DNA of 64,000 nt from Embleya hyalina. Lineage in GTDB: Bacteria; Actinomycetota; Actinomycetes; Streptomycetales; Streptomycetaceae. Below are positions 33,605-41,933 of the stretch, piece after piece. Below the pieces are notes generated by a model. That model ran no database searches, had not been told where the DNA came from, and worked only from the letters and a program-made list of their open reading frames with translations. The position numbers were made by a program, and so were the translations under genes. The stretch spans positions 280,738 through 344,737 of the forward strand of contig NZ_BIFH01000021.1 in the NCBI RefSeq assembly GCF_003967355.1, read 5' to 3'. Position 1 is the first letter of the stretch. The number at the start of each line of letters is the position of its first letter.

Positions 33605-33843
33605 GCCTGCCTCCTGGACTTCTGGATCTCTGGACTTCCGGGTTTTCGCGTTTCCGGGTTCCCGGGTTCCCGGAATGGACTGCCGATCGGTTGTCGACCG
33701 CAGGTTCCCACCCATTCTTCCCGACGTCCGGACGCGCCCCTCGGCAGGTCGGCGCGTCGTCGGGCTTGGCCGCCGGGGCGGTGGGTACGACCCCTCGCGT
33801 ACGGTGCCGCCGACGGCGGTCCCGGAGACACGAGGGGGTCGAA

Positions 33844-34218
33844 GTGATTCGAAAGCTGCAGGCGATCGCACTGGACTGCGCCGATCCGGCACGGCTCGCG
33901 GAGTTCTACGCGGAACTGCTCGGTGGCCGGGTGGTCGTGGATGCGGACGACCCGGACTGGATCGAGGTTCACGGCTTCGAGGGAACGCCGCTGGCCTGCC
34001 AACGCGTGGAGGGCTACCGCCCACCGGAATGGCCGAGCCAACAGGTCCCGCAACAACTCCACCTGGACTTCGACGTGGACGACCTCGACGGCGAGGAAAA
34101 ACGTGCCCTGGCCCTCGGCGCGACACTTCTGGAACGCACGGACCAGGTCCGCCCCGGAGCCAACTGGCGAGTACTCGCAGACCCGGCGGGCCACCCGTTC
34201 TGCCTGTGCTTCCACTGA
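33844..34218 (+). CDS. VOC-superfamily (glyoxalase-like) protein
   Basis: 124 aa, one glyoxalase_6-type module: LQAIALDCADPARLAEFYAELLGG, then QQLHLDFDVDDLD and RVLADPAGHPFCLCF. Potential metal ligands are limited, and these small proteins often bind or modify small molecules (antibiotic resistance, epimerase-like). GAGGGGGTCGAA precedes the GTG, so translation begins at 33844. It stands next to the left repeat array. Function not predictable. Confidence 0.85.
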   Translation: MIRKLQAIALDCADPARLAEFYAELLGGRVVVDADDPDWIEVHGFEGTPLACQRVEGYRPPEWPSQQVPQQLHLDFDVDDLDGEEKRALALGATLLERTDQVRPGANWRVLADPAGHPFCLCFH

Positions 34219-34293
34219 CCCCGACACAGACACGCGGCCTCCGAGCCGCGGCCCTCCCGACGAGCAAGCCACGCCTTCGCCGGGGGCGTCGGC

Positions 34294-34722
34294 GGGTGGG
34301 TCGGGTTTTCTCGGCGGGCGTTGCGCTTGTGGTTGCGGGTGGCGGTGCGGGGTCTGTCGGAGTCGGTGGTGAGCCGCCGCCGGCGTGTGGGGCTTCGAGA
34401 CCTGGGGGCTTCCGGCGAGACGGCTGCGTTGCTGGGTGAAAACCGGCCGGCGGCGGGAGGCGGGGAGGGCGGTCGGGTCGGGTTCCCCGGGGGTGCGTTT
34501 CCGGGTGGGTCGGGTTTTCTCGGTGGGCGTTGCGCTTGTGGTTGGGGGTGGCCGGCGCGGGGTCTGTCCGCGTCGGTGGTGAGCCGCCGCCGGCGTGCGG
34601 GGCTGCTAGACCTGGGGCTTCCGGCGAGACGGTTGCGTTGGTCGGCGAAAACCGGCCAGCAGCGGGAGGCGGGGAGGGCGGTCGGGTCGGGTTCCCCGGG
34701 GTGCCTTTCCGGGTGGGTTGGC
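34294..34722 (+). repeat. Left array of about 208-bp tandem repeats (2 full units plus a fragment)
   Basis: Units begin with GGGTGGGTCGGGTTTTCTCG at 34294 and 34503, and a fragment starts at 34711 (period 209 then 208). Copies differ by scattered substitutions. The period is not a multiple of three and frames shift from unit to unit, so the array is not coding. The same family occurs in the opposite orientation at 36151-37003. The stretch from 34219 to 35010 holds no gene apart from this array. Confidence 0.93.
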
Positions 34723-34812
34723 GCTCGGGTGATTCCGGGGGGCGCCGGGCATGTGGGTGGCGTCGGTTCACGAAACCGGATTCCGTGGGATGCCGCAGCC
34801 CTTGCGTGAGAG

Positions 34813-34826
34813 AAAACCGCAGGTCA
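34813..34826 (+). repeat. 14-bp direct repeat, left copy
   Basis: AAAACCGCAGGTCA, identical to 36071-36084. The two copies bracket the unrecognised gene and lie just inside the inverted repeat arrays. Possible remnant of site-specific or target-site duplication. Confidence 0.6.
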
Positions 34827-34937
34827 GCGGGCTTGAAGGGCCGAAGGTCCGTCGGCAGATCGCCAGAAATCCGGCATGGTGGGGAAGCTCGCGGGGATGG
34901 CGTACGTGCGGGGCTCGCATGTCCCTGGCGGGTAGGC

Positions 34938-34966
34938 GAATCGGCGCCCGGAGTGGGCGCCGATTC
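34938..34966 (-). terminator. Terminator of the unrecognised gene
   Basis: Perfect 12-bp inverted repeat GAATCGGCGCCC / GGGCGCCGATTC with a 5-nt loop, 45 bp after the stop of the gene at 35011-35868. Confidence 0.7.
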
Positions 34967-35010
34967 TCGACCGCTGCGGGCGTGCTCGGTGCGCTCCGGC
35001 TTTGTCCGCT

Positions 35011-35868
35011 CTAGCGGTCGGGCAACTGCACGACGGCCACGCCGGCCTGGGACTCGCCGAATCCCCAGCCTGCGACAAGGGAGCAGCCGACCGCTTCCAG
35101 GACATCGGACCACGGCCAGTGGCCGGCGCGGTAGTAGAAGCCGCCCTCGCTGCGTGCGTCGTTCTCGCTGAGGCAGAGCATGCGGAGATGGTCGCGGAGC
35201 CCGGGGTGCGCGACCGCGCTCAGGTTCTTCTCCCAGGGCTCGGCAGCCGTGCGGACGGCATTCATGTCGTGGATCGACACCAGGTGCTCGGGGCCGCGCT
35301 CGGTGAAGGTGGCGGCCCGCATCGCGTCCGTCGAAGTGCCATCGGTGGCCACCCGCAGCAGCACGGACAGCCAGCCGTTCAGTTTCTCGGATGTCGCGTC
35401 GGTCAGGTCGACCCCATGGCGGTCCAGGAGTGCTCCCAACTCCGCGCCATGGACCAAGACTTCACCGTCCTCATCCACCGCCGCAACGGTCCGCAAGTCG
35501 GCGACGAAGGCATCGTCGAACGGCCGGGGGCCCTTGTGCCCGCCGTCGCCCCACGGCCCCGTACCGGCGAGAAGGTCGGCGTCGAAGTGGAACAGCGACT
35601 CGCGCAGGTCGAACCGCCACGCCCACGGAGAGAAGGGGTACTCCCCGTCCGGATCCGGCAATTGCCTCGACTCCCGACCCACCAGCGCGGCCGGGGTGAT
35701 CCAGGAATTCGGGAACAGGAACTCGTCGAGAGAGTCCGAGGCGTAGTACACCCCATACCGGGCAGCGGGATCGACTGCCGGCCGGCCGTCGAGCAGTATC
35801 TCGAAGGCGCCGGTCAGCGCGGCATCCCACCCGCCGGGGTCAGTCACCAGGGCCGTCTCGGGCATCAC
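35011..35868 (-). CDS. Protein of unknown function between inverted repeat arrays
   Basis: 285 aa, soluble, no signal peptide, membrane helix or motif I recognise. It is acidic and rich in Asp/Gly/aromatics (FRFDLRESLFHFDADLL-like segment, GTGPWGDGGHKGPRPFDD, RAGHWPWSDVLEAVGC), with a central part resembling small-molecule binding or SMI1/KNR4-like regulators only in general character. AGGAG lies 8 nt before GTG 35868 and 11 before ATG 35865. Base composition is lower in GC than its neighbours, especially upstream. It has its own terminator and is enclosed by 14-bp direct repeats and the 208-bp arrays, which suggests acquisition as a unit. Confidence 0.75.
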   Translation of the reverse strand: MMPETALVTDPGGWDAALTGAFEILLDGRPAVDPAARYGVYYASDSLDEFLFPNSWITPAALVGRESRQLPDPDGEYPFSPWAWRFDLRESLFHFDADLLAGTGPWGDGGHKGPRPFDDAFVADLRTVAAVDEDGEVLVHGAELGALLDRHGVDLTDATSEKLNGWLSVLLRVATDGTSTDAMRAATFTERGPEHLVSIHDMNAVRTAAEPWEKNLSAVAHPGLRDHLRMLCLSENDARSEGGFYYRAGHWPWSDVLEAVGCSLVAGWGFGESQAGVAVVQLPDR

Positions 35869-35991
35869 GATGAGTGCTCCTCTTGATGTCGTGTCACATG
35901 CGTCGACGCAAAATACCGCCCGCCGGCGACACTCCGGAAAGCCGACAACGAAGTCCGTTTCAAAGCAGACGAAATACCTCCGATCGGTGCA

Positions 35992-36008
35992 CCTATCGCA
36001 GCGATAGG
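35992..36008. promoter_or_regulatory. Palindrome upstream of the unrecognised gene
   Basis: CCTATCGCAGCGATAGG, perfect 8-bp arms about one base, 124 bp before the start codon in a relatively AT-rich leader. Candidate operator. Confidence 0.4.
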
Positions 36009-36070
36009 CCCGAAGCCGATGAAGCACACGAAACCCGCACTCGACGCCCGAATTCCCGCGCACGCATTAC

Positions 36071-36084
36071 AAAACCGCAGGTCA
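36071..36084 (+). repeat. 14-bp direct repeat, right copy
   Basis: AAAACCGCAGGTCA, the same strand and sequence as 34813-34826, 1258 bp apart. Confidence 0.6.
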
Positions 36085-36150
36085 CCGAAGCCCGAAGCCC
36101 ACAACCACCCATCGCCATCCGGTTTCGACCCCCAACCCCTCGCCAAACGC

Positions 36151-37003
36151 CCCGACCCACCCGGAAAGCCACCTCGGAATACTCGACCCGACCGCCCTCC
36201 CGCTCCGCCGCTGCCGGCCGGTTTTCGCCAACCAACGCACGCGTCTCGCCGGAAGTCCCAGGTCTCGAAGCCCCCCACGCCGGCGGCGGCCTACCCTCGA
36301 CGCGGACAGACCCCGCACCGGCCACCCGCAACCACAAGCGCAACGCGCGTCGAGAAAACCCGACCCACTCGGAAAGGCTCCCCCGGGGAACCCGACCCGA
36401 CCGCCCTCCCCGCCTCCCGCCGCCGGCCGGTTTTCGCCGACCAACGCACCCGTCTCGCCGGAAGCCCAGGTCTCGAAGCCCCACACGCCGGCGGCGGCCC
36501 ACCCTCGACGCGGACAGACCCCGCACCGGCCACCCCCAGCCATAAGCGCTACGCGCGCCGAGAAAACCCGACCCACCCGGAAAGGCTCCCCCGGGGAACC
36601 CGACCCGACCGCCCTCTCCGCCTCCCGCCGCTGGCCGGTTTTCGCCGAGCAACACACCCGTCTCGTCGAAAACCCTCCGTCACGGAGCCCCGCACGCCGG
36701 CGGCGGCTCACCCTCGACGCGGACAGGCCCCGCACCGGCCACCCCAGCCACAAGCGCAACGCGCGCCGAGAAAACCCGACCCCCTCGGGGGGCTCCCCCG
36801 GGGAACTCGACCTGACCGCCCTCTCCGCCTCCCGCCGCTGGCCGGTTTTCACCGACCAACACACCCGTCTCGCCGGAAGCCCCCAGTCTCCTCGCCGGAA
36901 GCCCCCAGTCTCGAAGCCCCGCACGCCGGCGGCGGCCCACCACCGACGCGGACAGACCCCGCACCGGCCACCCCAGCCACAAGCGCAACGCCCGCCAAGA
37001 ACG
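36151..37003 (-). repeat. Right array of about 208-bp tandem repeats (4 units, inverted)
   Basis: Units of the family at 34294 but on the other strand; they start at 36151, 36359, 36567 and 36775. The fourth contains a 22-bp internal duplication near 36871-36914. GAGAAAACCCGACCC recurs every 208 bp. With the left array this makes a long imperfect inverted repeat. Open frames across it change with every unit. No gene is seen from 35869 to 37109. Confidence 0.93.
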
Positions 37004-37109
37004 CCCAACCACACCCGAGAAGCCCCGGCAGCGTCACGGCCACCCCTCCCGAACCCCCGCCCCCGCCCCCACCGCTACCGAAACGTCGCAGCCGGGGCGT
37101 CGCCGATGG

Positions 37110-37706
37110 CTACGCGGTCCACAGGTTCGCTAGGTGGGTGTGTAGGACGGTTTCGGCTTCGGGTGGGGTCAGGTGGCCGAGCAGGACGTGGGTGGTGAGG
37201 CCGTCGGCGAGGGCCAGGAGGGTGCGGGCCTCGTGGTGGGGGTTCAGGGGGATGGGGGGATCCGGGGTGGCGGCGGCCGTGGTGATCAGGTGGGTGAAGG
37301 ATTCCTCCAGCGCGGCGTAGTTGGTCTTGAGGATCTCGGCCAGCGGGGCGCTGATTGCGGCCTGGGCCAGGAACGCCAGCCAGACGCGGGCCTCGGCGCG
37401 GTGTTCGTCGCGGAGCAGGGCGAACTCGGAGGCCGCGTGGCCGAGGGCGGTGGCGGCCGACTGGGCGGGGCTGCGGATCAGGCGGGCCCGTACCCGGGCG
37501 GCGACCTGTTCGCCGACGTGGCCGAGGGCGAAGACGAGCATCTCCTCCTTGGTCCGGAAGCACCGCTGGACCGCGCCCATCGACACCTCGGCGCGCGCGG
37601 CGACGTCGCGCAGGGTCACGCCTTCGAGGCCGCGTTCGTCGGCGAGCCGGCATACGGCCTCGGCGATGAGGAGGCGTCGGCTCGCGTGGTCCACCTGTCT
37701 GGGCAT
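37110..37706 (-). CDS. TetR-family transcriptional regulator
   Basis: 198 aa. N-terminal HTH (LIAEAVCRLADERGLEGVTLRDVAARAEVSMGAVQRCF, given here as its parts LIAEAVCRLADERG and VTLRDVAARAEVS) and a C-terminal ligand domain with an all-helical pattern. ATG 37706 begins at the usual family N-terminus. It is divergent from the amidase gene across 113 bp that contains a perfect 28-bp inverted repeat, so it most likely represses itself and the amidase and is released by the amidase substrate or product. Confidence 0.92.
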   Translation of the reverse strand: MPRQVDHASRRLLIAEAVCRLADERGLEGVTLRDVAARAEVSMGAVQRCFRTKEEMLVFALGHVGEQVAARVRARLIRSPAQSAATALGHAASEFALLRDEHRAEARVWLAFLAQAAISAPLAEILKTNYAALEESFTHLITTAAATPDPPIPLNPHHEARTLLALADGLTTHVLLGHLTPPEAETVLHTHLANLWTA

Positions 37707-37771
37707 GGCTGCTGCGGCCTTCCGGTCGTGGTGCGCGTTATTGCGATGCGGATGCATCGGTTCCCAGGCTA

Positions 37772-37799
37772 TCGTTCCGATGCAGTTGCATCGGAACGA
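37772..37799. promoter_or_regulatory. TetR operator between tetR and amidase genes
   Basis: Perfect inverted repeat with 13-bp arms (TCGTTCCGATGCA / TGCATCGGAACGA) around GT, centred 35 bp from the amidase start. A related half-site GATGCATCGG occurs at 37751-37760. The size and symmetry are typical of a TetR dimer-pair operator. Confidence 0.8.
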
Positions 37800-37819
37800 A
37801 AGCGGGAGGTACGCGCACC

Positions 37820-39241
37820 ATGTCGGACCGGTTGTGGGAGATGTCGGCCGTGGCGCAGGCGCAGGCCGTCCGGGACGGGGTCGTCTCGGCCGTCGACCTC
37901 GTCGACGCGCATCTGGAGCGGATCGCCGAGGTCGACCCGGAGCTGAACGCGATCACCCGCGTGCTCGCCGACCACGCCCGCGAGCAGGCACTGCGCACGG
38001 ATCGCCGGCGCGCCGCCGGGGAGGCGCTGGGGCCGCTCGCGGGCGTGCCCTTCACGGTGAAGGAGAGCACCGCCGTGGCCGGCGTGCCGACCACGTTCGG
38101 CGTGCCGCGCTTTCGGGACCTGGTGGCGGCGGCCGACGCGCCGCCCGTGGCGCGGCTGCGGGCGGCCGGGGCGATCCCGATCGGGCGGGGCAACATACCG
38201 ACGCTGATCCTGGCCGGGATGCACACCCGCAGCGAACTCTTCGGCGACACGGTCAACCCCTGGCACCCCGGCCGTACCCCCGGCGGCAGCAGCGGTGGCG
38301 ACGCGGTGGCGGTGGCCGCCGGGATGGCCGCGATCGGGCTCGGCAACGACTCCGGCGGGTCGTTGCGGATCCCGGCCCAGTTCTGCGGGGTGGCCGCGCT
38401 GAAGCCGTCGACGGGACGGTTCTCGGCGGACCATCGGGTGCTGGGACCGGACGATCCCGGCCCGGCGACACAAATGCTGGTCACCGACGGGCCGTTGGCA
38501 CGCGGGGTGGGCGATCTGCGCGCGGTGTACGAGGTGTTGGCCGGCGCGGACCCCCGCGATCCGCGCGCCGTGCCGGTGCCGCCGTACGGCCCGCCCCTCG
38601 CCGGGCCGGTGCGGGTCGCGGTGGTGGCGGATCCCGGCGGGCGCGGCGTACACCCGGCCGTGCGCGGAGCGGTCGAGGCGGCGGCCGACGCACTGCGCGA
38701 CGCCGGCTACGACGTCCGCGAGGTGCCGGACGTACCGCGCCTGGACGAGGCCCTCGAGGCGTACGAACGGATCACCCTGACCGAGTTCGCGCCGACCTGG
38801 CCGGTGGTGCGCACCCTGCTCGGCCCGGGCGGCGACCGCTTTATCGCGATGGCGATGGAGCGCACCCCGCCGGCGACCGCGGACGAGTTGCTCGAGCTAA
38901 TGGGCACGTGGCTGAACATCCGTCGCTCGTGGGCGGAATTCCTCGACGAATACCCGCTGTTGCTCGGCCCGTCCTTCACGGAGCCCCCGGTCGAACCCGG
39001 TCTGGAGTCGCGGGACCGGGCCGGTCGGGATCGGGTGGCGTCGGCGATGCGGCTGTGTACGGTGACCAGCTTCGTCGGCCTGCCGGCGGTGGCGGTGCCC
39101 ACCGGGGTGGTCGACGGCCTTCCCACCGGGGCGCAGATCGTCGGGCGGGCGTTCCGGGAGGACCTCTGCCTGGACGCGGCCCAGGCCGTCGAGGACCGGC
39201 TGGGCACGCTGACGCCGGTGGACCCGCGCACGGGTGGGTGA
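37820..39241 (+). CDS. Amidase-signature family amidohydrolase
   Basis: 473 aa. The Ser-cisSer-Lys triad is visible: Lys81 (PFTVKES), cis-Ser158 (PGGSSGGDA) and nucleophile Ser181 (GNDSGGSLRIPA). C-terminal VGLPAVAVPTG and GAQIVGR are normal for the family. No signal peptide; cytoplasmic. It hydrolyses a carboxamide to acid and ammonia; the family is too broad to name a substrate. GGGAGG lies 11 nt before the ATG. Control by the divergent TetR protein through the 28-bp operator is likely. Confidence 0.93.
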   Translation: MSDRLWEMSAVAQAQAVRDGVVSAVDLVDAHLERIAEVDPELNAITRVLADHAREQALRTDRRRAAGEALGPLAGVPFTVKESTAVAGVPTTFGVPRFRDLVAAADAPPVARLRAAGAIPIGRGNIPTLILAGMHTRSELFGDTVNPWHPGRTPGGSSGGDAVAVAAGMAAIGLGNDSGGSLRIPAQFCGVAALKPSTGRFSADHRVLGPDDPGPATQMLVTDGPLARGVGDLRAVYEVLAGADPRDPRAVPVPPYGPPLAGPVRVAVVADPGGRGVHPAVRGAVEAAADALRDAGYDVREVPDVPRLDEALEAYERITLTEFAPTWPVVRTLLGPGGDRFIAMAMERTPPATADELLELMGTWLNIRRSWAEFLDEYPLLLGPSFTEPPVEPGLESRDRAGRDRVASAMRLCTVTSFVGLPAVAVPTGVVDGLPTGAQIVGRAFREDLCLDAAQAVEDRLGTLTPVDPRTGG

Positions 39242-39383
39242 TCGCCGCGTGTCCGCTTCGGGGTCATCGCGTTGAGGTAGCGGAGACAGCGGGAGTTCCG
39301 ATCGGGGAAGGTGGTGCGGTCGGGGTTGTCCCGGGGGAAGAACACGAGTGCGAATCCGTCCGGCGAAAGGGAATCGACGAAAC

Positions 39384-41105
39384 ATGACACGCCACCGCCG
39401 TGTGTTCGATCCGGCCCACGAATCGGCGCACGAGCCGACCCGCCGTTCGGCGCGCGCGAGGTGGCGGGTGCTGTACAGGCGAACCGCCGCCGTCGCGGCC
39501 GTCGCACTCGCGATGGTCGGGGGCGGCGTGGTCGACGCCTCGGCGGAACCGGAGGAGGCGGCGGCCCCGACCCTGGCCTGGAGTCCCTGTGTCGAGGACG
39601 CCACCTTCGAATGCGCGAACGCCTCGGTCCCGTTGGATTATCGGGAACCGGGTGGGCGTCGTCTCACGTTGGCGGTGATCCGCCACCGGGCCGCGGACCC
39701 GGCGCGGCGGCTGGGGACCCTGGTGCTCCAACCCGGTGGGCCGGGCAACTCCGGGGTGGACTTCGTGCGCGGAAACCACGCGTCCCTGCCGGCCGAGTTG
39801 CGGGACCGTTTCGATGTGTTCGGCTTCGACGCCCGCGGCATCGGGCGCAGCGCGCCGTACGAGTGCTGGGACGACGCCACCTACTCGCGCGAGATCACCC
39901 GGTCGCCGGGTCGGCCCGGGCCCGACGGGTTCGACCGGGCGGTGTCGACCGCACGGGACTTCGACGCGGCCTGCGCGGCCAAGGCCGGTGACGTACTGCC
40001 GTTCATGGGCACCGACTACGTGGCGCGCGATCTGGACCTGCTCCGCCGGGCGCTGGGGGAGCGGCGATTGTCCTTCTACGGGCGCTCGTTCGGGTCCTAC
40101 ATCGGCACGGTCTACGCCGATCGGTACCCCGACCGGGTGCGGGCGATGGCGCTGGACGGCGCCTACGATCCGGTGCACTACGCGGAGCGCCCGTACGAGT
40201 ACGACCGGCCGCAATACCTGGCGCTGGACGCGGCGATGGGGCGCTTCCTCGACTGGTGCGGTGCCGAACCGGTGCGGTGTGGATTCGGCCAAGGGGACGC
40301 GCGCGGCGCGTTCGAGCGCCTGGTGCGGGAGTTGGACGCGCACCCGGTGCCCACCCCTTCGGGAGCGGCGGCGAACGGGTACACGCTCGCCTACCGGTTG
40401 ATGTTCAACATCAACGGGGGCAAGGCGGTGTGGCCCGCGTTCGGCGCGGCGCTGCGGCAGGCGGAGTTGCGGGACGGTACCGCCTTCCTGCTGCGACCGC
40501 CGTCGGCGGCGAGCTTCGACTTCCTCACCGCGAACGTCGTGGTCGAGTGCATCGACCGGGCCTACCCGCGCGATCCGGGCCGGCTGGAGCGGAACGTGCG
40601 GGCCAATGTGCGCGACGCGCCGCTGCTCGGCCCGCCGATCGGGTTCGGGCCGCCCACCTACGACCACAACCACGCGCCCGCGTGTGCGCGGTGGAGCGGT
40701 GAACGGGTCAGCCGGCACCGGGGCTCGTATCGGGCGTGGGGCTCCGCGCCCATCCTCGTGCTCGGTACGACGGGTGACCCCGACACCCCGTATCAGGACG
40801 CGGTCGCGCTGTCGGAGCGCCTGGACAACGCTCGACTGCTCACGTTCCGTGCCGAGGGGCACACCGCCTTCGGGCGCAGCGCGTGCGCACAGGCGGCGAC
40901 CGTCCGCTACCTGACGGACCTGACCCTCCCGCCACGCGGCACGGTCTGCGCCGACGAGCCGGACCCGGTCTCGGCGACCGCGCAGGCACCCTCGGTAGCG
41001 GGCGGCCCGGGTATGGCCGGACCGTCGGGGCTGCCGGGTGGGCAGGGCCTTCCGGGCCTCGCCGGCCTCCCGGGCGTCGACGAGGGCTTCGATCGCATCG
41101 GCTGA
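39384..41105 (+). CDS. Secreted TAP-like alpha/beta-hydrolase peptidase (SlpD/E type)
   Basis: 573 aa. An Arg-rich N-region and hydrophobic segment (AAVAAVALAMVGGGVVDASA, about 35-54) form an export signal. Catalytic features of tripeptidyl-aminopeptidase-like hydrolases: VLQPGGPGNSGVDF (oxyanion), GFDARGIGRS, nucleophile elbow YGRSFGSYIG, acid in LGTTGDPDTPY and His in AEGHTAFGRS, with the TAP C-terminal domain. It probably cleaves short peptides outside the cell. The last 30 residues are a collagen-like Gly-X-X run (GPSGLPGGQGLPGLAGLPG), an unusual tail. Confidence 0.9.
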   Translation: MTRHRRVFDPAHESAHEPTRRSARARWRVLYRRTAAVAAVALAMVGGGVVDASAEPEEAAAPTLAWSPCVEDATFECANASVPLDYREPGGRRLTLAVIRHRAADPARRLGTLVLQPGGPGNSGVDFVRGNHASLPAELRDRFDVFGFDARGIGRSAPYECWDDATYSREITRSPGRPGPDGFDRAVSTARDFDAACAAKAGDVLPFMGTDYVARDLDLLRRALGERRLSFYGRSFGSYIGTVYADRYPDRVRAMALDGAYDPVHYAERPYEYDRPQYLALDAAMGRFLDWCGAEPVRCGFGQGDARGAFERLVRELDAHPVPTPSGAAANGYTLAYRLMFNINGGKAVWPAFGAALRQAELRDGTAFLLRPPSAASFDFLTANVVVECIDRAYPRDPGRLERNVRANVRDAPLLGPPIGFGPPTYDHNHAPACARWSGERVSRHRGSYRAWGSAPILVLGTTGDPDTPYQDAVALSERLDNARLLTFRAEGHTAFGRSACAQAATVRYLTDLTLPPRGTVCADEPDPVSATAQAPSVAGGPGMAGPSGLPGGQGLPGLAGLPGVDEGFDRIG

Positions 41106-41284
41106 CTCCCGACCCCTGACTCCCCACCCCTCGCCCCCGACCCCTGGCCCCCGACCCCTGATCCCCGACTCCCGACCCCGTGTGGCCCGGCCCACGCTCG
41201 CCGCATCCGTCGCACCCGCCGCCATTCGGGTCGGGATCGATACGATTGAAGGAGTGATTACCGGCGTCGGTCAGGAGTTGCGAG

Positions 41285-41797
41285 ATGAGTGCTGGAGTGG
41301 AGAAGGCGGTTCTGGCCGGAGGCTGCTTCTGGGGAATGCAGGACCTCGTCCGCAAGCAGCCCGGGGTCACGGCCACCCGCGTGGGCTACTCGGGTGGGGA
41401 CGTCCCGAACGCCACCTACCGCAACCACGGTGACCATGCCGAGGCGATCGAGATCCTCTTCGATCCCTCGGTGACGAGCTATCGCGACATCCTGGAATTC
41501 TTCTTCCAGATCCACGACCCGACGACCCGCGATCGTCAGGGCAACGACATCGGGCGCAGCTACCGTTCGGCGATCTACTACGCCGACGAGCAGCAGCAGG
41601 CGACGGCGCTGGAGACGATCGCGGACGTCGAGGCCAGCGGCCTGTGGCCGGGCAAGGTGGTCACGGAGCTGGAGCCGCTGGGCGACTTCTGGCAGGCCGA
41701 GCCCGAGCACCAGGACTACCTGGAGCGCTACCCGAACGGGTACACCTGCCACTTCCCGCGCCCGGGCTGGAAGCTCCCGCATCGCGACCGCGCCTGA
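41285..41797 (+). CDS. msrA: Peptide-methionine (S)-S-oxide reductase
   Basis: 170 aa, full-length MsrA. Catalytic Cys14 in GGCFWGMQD, followed by [19 protein letters not shown], the [11 protein letters not shown] strand and [12 protein letters not shown] second Cys near the C-terminus (NGYTCHF) can resolve the sulfenate with thioredoxin. It repairs oxidised methionine in the cytoplasm. Start at ATG 41285. Single gene, ended by a perfect 12-bp hairpin. Confidence 0.96.
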   Translation: MSAGVEKAVLAGGCFWGMQDLVRKQPGVTATRVGYSGGDVPNATYRNHGDHAEAIEILFDPSVTSYRDILEFFFQIHDPTTRDRQGNDIGRSYRSAIYYADEQQQATALETIADVEASGLWPGKVVTELEPLGDFWQAEPEHQDYLERYPNGYTCHFPRPGWKLPHRDRA

Positions 41798-41847
41798 CCG
41801 CCGGCCGGCACCGGCCGCGCCCGGGCCGACCCGGTACGCCCGAGCCC

Positions 41848-41882
41848 ACCGGGCCCGGGTCCGAGGTAGGCCCGGGCCCGGT
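41848..41882. terminator. Bidirectional terminator between msrA and S37 peptidase gene
   Basis: Perfect inverted repeat ACCGGGCCCGGG / CCCGGGCCCGGT with an 11-nt loop and a TTT just after on the plus strand, between two convergent genes. Confidence 0.75.
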
Positions 41883-41933
41883 TTACGCTCGGGCCCGCCA
41901 CACGCCAGGGCCCGACGCGCGCCGCGATCCGGG

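Noticed and set aside
33605-33843. Possible short gene between aminopeptidase and VOC genes
   Set aside because: Contains TTCCGGGTT-type short repeats and the aminopeptidase ribosome-binding site; no supported start or motif.
34294-37003. CRISPR-like array
   Set aside because: Units are about 208 bp, nearly identical throughout and without short repeats separated by unique spacers; no cas genes.
36082-37014. Open frame of 310 codons across the right repeat array
   Set aside because: The 208-bp period shifts frame at every unit, so repeated DNA does not give repeated peptide as expected for a coding repeat protein.
41106-41185. CCCCGACCCCTG-like short tandem stretch after the TAP-like peptidase
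   Set aside because: Low-complexity C-rich spacer without dyad symmetry; no evidence of a regulatory or structural role.
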